Positions 6,318 to 8,962 of a DNA stretch of 8,962 nucleotides are shown here, in pieces. Where the stretch lies: assembly GCF_000718775.1 (NCBI RefSeq), contig NZ_JOCB01000166.1:1-8962 (forward strand). Reading direction: 5' to 3'. The position numbers and the translations under genes were made by a program. The stretch's first letter is position 1; the number at the start of each line of letters is the position of its first letter. This stretch comes from Streptomyces sp. NRRL S-31 (GTDB lineage Bacteria; Actinomycetota; Actinomycetes; Streptomycetales; Streptomycetaceae). The notes under the pieces are model-generated. The model was not told the DNA's origin, did no database searches, and worked only from the letters and a program-made list of their open reading frames with translations.

Positions 6318-7343
6318 TCAGGGCTTGCGGGCGACCAGCACGCCGTTGGCTCCCTGGCCCTCGAACGGGGTGACGCCTTCCGGCTTGAGCCCGAACTCCT
6401 CCATCCAGGCGGAGTACTCGGCCGCGGTGTAGTTCCGCCCCCACGTCTCGACGAGCATGTTCAGGCTCATCAGCGCCGCGGGCGCCGGACCCCGCTTGTC
6501 GTCGGCGACGAAGGACTCGGTGATCAGCAGGACGCCGCCGGGAGACAGCGCCTCCGCGCACGACCGCAGGATCTTGCGCGCGTCCTCCACACCCCAGTCG
6601 TGCAGGATGTTGGAGAGCAGGATCGCGTCGTACCCGCTCGGCACACCTCCGACCTGGAAGAAGTCGCCGCTGGCGAAGGAGATCCGGTTCGCGAGCCCCG
6701 CCTTCTCCACGCGCGGCTTCGTCAGTTCGCACACGAACGGCAGGTCGAAGACGGTCGACTTCAGGTGCGGGTAGCGGTTGCACAGCTCGATGTCGTACGC
6801 CGCGCCACCACCGCCCACGTCGAGCAGCGTCCTGACGGTGGTGAAGTCGAAGTGCTCGGCGAGCTGACCGGCGGTGTAGGCGGACAGCGAGTGCATGGCG
6901 TCCCAGAAGTGCTCCTTGACGACCGGGTCGTCGGGCTGGAACAGCGACTTCTGGTTCTCCACGTCCCAGGTGTAGGGGCGGTTGCCGCGCAGCGAGTCGA
7001 GCATCTTGATGTAGGCGGGGTACTCGTGCTTGTCGACCAGCGTGACCCAGCCGCCGAAGTACCGCGGCTTGCCCTTGACCAGGAACTCCTCGGAGAGCGG
7101 GGTGTTGTGGTAAGTGCCGTCGTCCTCCAGCCGCAGCAGGTCGAGGGAGACGAGCGCCGTCAGCAGCAGCTCCGCGGGGCGCTCGTCGATCGCGTGCCGT
7201 TCGGCGAATTCGGCGAGGGTCGTGCCGCCGCCCCCGGCGAGCTGGGTGAACAGCTCCAGCTCCGTGGCCAGTCCGAGCGCCTTGAAGGCATAGACGCCGA
7301 GGGTCAGGTCCATCAAAGGGGTGGGGGTGAGGGGCGAAGTCAT
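6318..7343 (-). CDS. SAM-dependent O-methyltransferase (acetylserotonin/TcmO-like, class I)
   Basis: A 341-residue methyltransferase of the type that tailors aromatic hydroxyls in antibiotic pathways. An N-terminal helical dimerisation domain (about 1-100; LAEFAERHAIDERPAELLLT at 43-62 is winged-helix-like) precedes the Rossmann fold. SAM-binding LDVGGGGAAYD is at 174-184, then TVFDLPFV (197-204), GDFF (227-230), and NILHDW (245-250) with His248 as the likely catalytic base; LSPGG follows at 266-270. Length is normal. ATG 7341-7343 has GGAGGA five bases upstream, one of the best ribosome sites in the window. It carries its own promoter region, whose element and spacing match those ahead of metK, which implies that SAM use and SAM supply are switched together. 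Its target could be oxygen or nitrogen; the HDW motif favours oxygen. Confidence 0.93.
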   Translation of the reverse strand: MTSPLTPTPLMDLTLGVYAFKALGLATELELFTQLAGGGGTTLAEFAERHAIDERPAELLLTALVSLDLLRLEDDGTYHNTPLSEEFLVKGKPRYFGGWVTLVDKHEYPAYIKMLDSLRGNRPYTWDVENQKSLFQPDDPVVKEHFWDAMHSLSAYTAGQLAEHFDFTTVRTLLDVGGGGAAYDIELCNRYPHLKSTVFDLPFVCELTKPRVEKAGLANRISFASGDFFQVGGVPSGYDAILLSNILHDWGVEDARKILRSCAEALSPGGVLLITESFVADDKRGPAPAALMSLNMLVETWGRNYTAAEYSAWMEEFGLKPEGVTPFEGQGANGVLVARKP

Positions 7344-7388
7344 GTAGGTCCTCCGTTGCTCATCGGTGGCGTGGAGCTCGACTCACTA

Positions 7389-7412
7389 CGACAGTACGAG
7401 GATTGACGAACA
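7389..7412 (-). promoter_or_regulatory. Candidate O-methyltransferase promoter/operator: GTTCG-N8-CGTAC plus TGTCG
   Basis: On the minus strand GTTCG-N8-CGTAC (7411 down to 7394) runs into TGTCG; 19 of 24 bases match the metK element. TACTGT (7396-7391) is the likely -10, giving a leader of about 41 bases against about 40 at metK. No -35 hexamer is evident, so transcription may need an activator. Confidence 0.6.
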
Positions 7413-7441
7413 TTCTCCAGCGGGCGCGGGCGACCCACGAC

Positions 7442-7449
7442 GACTTTGG
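7442..7449 (-). promoter_or_regulatory. CCAAAGTC box upstream of the O-methyltransferase promoter
   Basis: This is an exact copy of the 8-mer at 2464-2471. It begins 53 bases upstream of TACTGT, as it does at metK. It lies between the Gfo/Idh stop (7468) and the promoter. Weaker ungapped similarity (GG, TC, CC, CGCC blocks) continues into the interval, so the two promoters may share ancestry. Confidence 0.4.
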
Positions 7450-7467
7450 GAGGTAACGCCGTGGCGC

Positions 7468-8385
7468 TCACCTCGGCTCCGCCCGGGCCGCCCGGTCGAC
7501 GGCGTCCAGGACCCGGGCGGTGCGCACGATCTCCCGGGCCGTCGGGGGCTCCCACCGCGGGTCGCCCCGGAGCTGGCCGAGGAACGCCTCCAGCGCGGCC
7601 CCGGCCCGGAGCCTCGGCTCGACCGTCACGCCGGCCCGCTCCCCCTCGATGTGCAGGAGCATCCCGCCCGGGCGGGACGTCCAGCCCGCCTGGAGCGTCA
7701 CCGGCACGCCGCCCCAGGACAGGACCGCCGCGCCGCCCACGTCCAGCTCGGTCCCGGGACGGCCCCGATACGAGGCACCGCACACCCGCAGACCGGCCGA
7801 CGGGTCCAGCCACTCCAGCAGGTCGACGAGATGGACCGCGAGGTCGGCGAAGGCACCCGCCGCGCCGTGCCGCTCGGCCAGCATCCAGGCCGCGGACCCG
7901 GTGAAGACGCCGTCGAGCAGACCGGGATGGGTGAACCGCAGGTGCACACCTGCCAGTTCGCCCAGGGCCCGCTCGGACAGCCGGGCGCGCACCGCGCGCA
8001 GTTCGGGCGCGCATCTGAGGAACATCGCGGTCGTGACCGGCCGTTCGGCCGCCGCGAGCAGCGCCGCCAGGCGGCCGGTCTCCTCCGCCGAGGCCGCCAG
8101 CGGCTTCTCGACCAGCGCCGGGACGCCGGCCTCGACGGCCTGGCGCAGCAGCGGGCCGTGCTGTGCCGTGGTGGAGACGATGACGGCCGCGTCGGCCCCG
8201 GCCAGCGCTCCGGCCGCGTCCGCCGTCGGCCGTACGCCCGCCACGGGTGCCCGTCCGCCGCTGTACACGGCGGCCAGCACGACCCGTGGGTCGCGGGCGA
8301 CCACCTCCAGGTAGTCCGGCAGGTGCACATGGTCCGTGCCCAGCACCGCGAGCCGGACCACGGCCGGGACCGGGGCCGTGGTCAT
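7468..8385 (-). CDS. Gfo/Idh/MocA-family NAD(P)-dependent oxidoreductase
   Basis: A 305-residue two-domain dehydrogenase. The N-terminal Rossmann part reads VVRLAVLGTDHVHLPDYL (9-26), then AAVIVSTTAQHG (66-77), and EKPLA (93-97), the hallmark lysine-proline motif at the nicotinamide site. The C-terminal alpha/beta domain holds GAFADLAVHLVDLLEWL (177-193), where Asp181 and His185 are the likely catalytic pair. Instead of the usual GxGxxG loop it has G-T-D-H-V-H, a variant seen in some members of the family. It starts at ATG 8383-8385, overlapping the flavin reductase stop as ATGA, so the two are translationally coupled. It is about 30-50 residues shorter than many relatives. Such enzymes reduce or oxidise sugar or polyol carbonyls, or act in antibiotic tailoring; the substrate cannot be predicted. 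Confidence 0.85.
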   Translation of the reverse strand: MTTAPVPAVVRLAVLGTDHVHLPDYLEVVARDPRVVLAAVYSGGRAPVAGVRPTADAAGALAGADAAVIVSTTAQHGPLLRQAVEAGVPALVEKPLAASAEETGRLAALLAAAERPVTTAMFLRCAPELRAVRARLSERALGELAGVHLRFTHPGLLDGVFTGSAAWMLAERHGAAGAFADLAVHLVDLLEWLDPSAGLRVCGASYRGRPGTELDVGGAAVLSWGGVPVTLQAGWTSRPGGMLLHIEGERAGVTVEPRLRAGAALEAFLGQLRGDPRWEPPTAREIVRTARVLDAVDRAARAEPR

Positions 8386-8882
8386 CTTGCCGTGGCCAGC
8401 CGGTCGTTGGGCACGGGGCGGCCGAAGGCGCGGTCGCTGTAGACGAGGGGCGCGCGGTCGCCCGCGCGGGTCGCCTCGACGCGGCCGACGAGGATGCTGT
8501 GATCGCCTCCGTCCAGGATCTCGTGGGTGGCGCAGGCGATCCGGGCCGCCGCGCCGGGCAGTCCGGGCAGGCCGAGTTCGCAGGGCGCCATGTCGCCGGC
8601 CGCGAACCGGTCCACGCCGGAGGTCGCGAAGCGCACGGCGACATCGCCCTGGTCGTGGGCGAGCACGTTGACGAGGAAGTGCGGGGCGGCGGTGAACGCG
8701 CCGTGCGTGCTCGCGCCCTTGTCCAGGCAGATGAGCACGAGCGGCGGGTCCAGGGAGAGCGAACAGAAGGAGCTACCGGTGAAGCCCCACCGCCGCCCGG
8801 ACGCGTCGGCCGTGGTGGTCACGGTGACGGGGGCGGGCACGCGGGACAGGGTCCGGGTGAAGGCGAGGCGGTCGACGGGCAT
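8382..8882 (-). CDS. Flavin reductase (HpaC/ActVB-like, FMN-binding split barrel)
   Basis: A 166-residue NAD(P)H:flavin oxidoreductase that would deliver reduced FMN or FAD by diffusion to a monooxygenase. GFTGSSFCSLSLDPPLVLIC (33-52) is the family's flavin-binding core. FLVNVLA (69-75) and GDHSILVGRVEA (126-137) are the later conserved strands. Length is typical. The chosen start is ATG 8880-8882, with only a weak GGAT ribosome site, so expression may be coupled to an upstream gene. Its stop overlaps the Gfo/Idh start. In this window the obvious client is the luciferase-like monooxygenase at 4980-6065, which lies on the other strand. A different client outside the window is equally possible. 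Confidence 0.9.
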   Translation of the reverse strand: MPVDRLAFTRTLSRVPAPVTVTTTADASGRRWGFTGSSFCSLSLDPPLVLICLDKGASTHGAFTAAPHFLVNVLAHDQGDVAVRFATSGVDRFAAGDMAPCELGLPGLPGAAARIACATHEILDGGDHSILVGRVEATRAGDRAPLVYSDRAFGRPVPNDRLATAR

Positions 8883-8886
8883 ACGG

Positions 8887-8962
8887 TCATCCGTTCTGTG
8901 CGGGGCGGGGACGGGGCGCGGGTCCGGCGGTGGGCGGGCGGTCCGGACGGCCGGGGCGGGGG
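8887..8962 (-). CDS. Possible C-terminal tail of an upstream gene (partial, uncertain)
   Basis: On the minus strand a frame entering from the right edge reads a Pro/Arg/Gly-rich stretch ending PAPRPRPAQNG and stops at TGA 8887-8889, four bases before the flavin reductase ATG. The spacing suits an operon and would explain the weak ribosome site of the reductase. The sequence is low-complexity, could simply be non-coding GC-rich DNA, and gives no hint of function. Confidence 0.25.
   Translation of the reverse strand, partial: PRPGRPDRPPTAGPAPRPRPAQNG

Noticed and set aside
5890..6783. 297-codon minus-strand frame across the convergent intergenic region
   Set aside because: It overlaps both flanking genes out of phase, crosses two terminator hairpins, and is Arg/Pro-rich shadow sequence.
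7446..7904. Plus-strand frame after GGGAGGT at about 7448-7454 with a nearby GTG
   Set aside because: The apparent ribosome site is coincidental. The frame is antisense to the Gfo/Idh gene and is Arg/Pro/Gly-rich with no domain.

Overview
The window is very GC-rich, and its gene style (tightly packed operons, ATGA stop/start overlaps, strong G/C bias at third codon positions) points to a Streptomyces-like actinomycete. It looks like the edge of a specialised-metabolite gene cluster. There are tailoring-type enzymes, an efflux pump and a small regulator, but no scaffold-building enzyme (NRPS, PKS, terpene synthase), so the product cannot be named.

Left part (1-2366, minus strand): an S-adenosylmethionine (SAM) regeneration operon, metK -> adenosine kinase -> metH. 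The metH gene runs off the left edge. MetK makes SAM. Adenosine kinase removes the adenosine released when S-adenosylhomocysteine (SAH) is hydrolysed. MetH remethylates homocysteine to methionine. SAH hydrolase and MetF would complete the cycle but are not in view. Two GC hairpins (2504-2654) separate this operon from the next gene.

Middle (2658-6065): a 14-helix MFS drug exporter (minus strand) is transcribed away from an ArsR-type regulator, which is followed by a luciferase-like FMN monooxygenase (plus strand). The intergenic region between exporter and regulator (4134-4510) carries the divergent control signals. Convergent hairpins at 6090-6125 and 6220-6248 close the middle block.

Right part (6318-8962, minus strand): an acetylserotonin-type O-methyltransferase with its own promoter. 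Upstream of it lies a coupled pair, a Gfo/Idh/MocA oxidoreductase and a flavin reductase that could supply reduced flavin to the monooxygenase. A possible C-terminal tail of another gene lies at the right edge.

The most interesting signal is a repeated, apparently undescribed cis element, GTWCG-N8-CGWAC followed by WGTCG. It occurs once ahead of metK, once ahead of the O-methyltransferase, and twice back to back between the exporter and arsR. A degenerate fifth copy abuts the arsR start. The metK and O-methyltransferase copies lie 43-46 bases from their start codons, and both also carry CCAAAGTC exactly 53 bases upstream of TACTGT. I infer a co-regulated set in which SAM supply, SAM consumption and export respond together, possibly through the ArsR protein.
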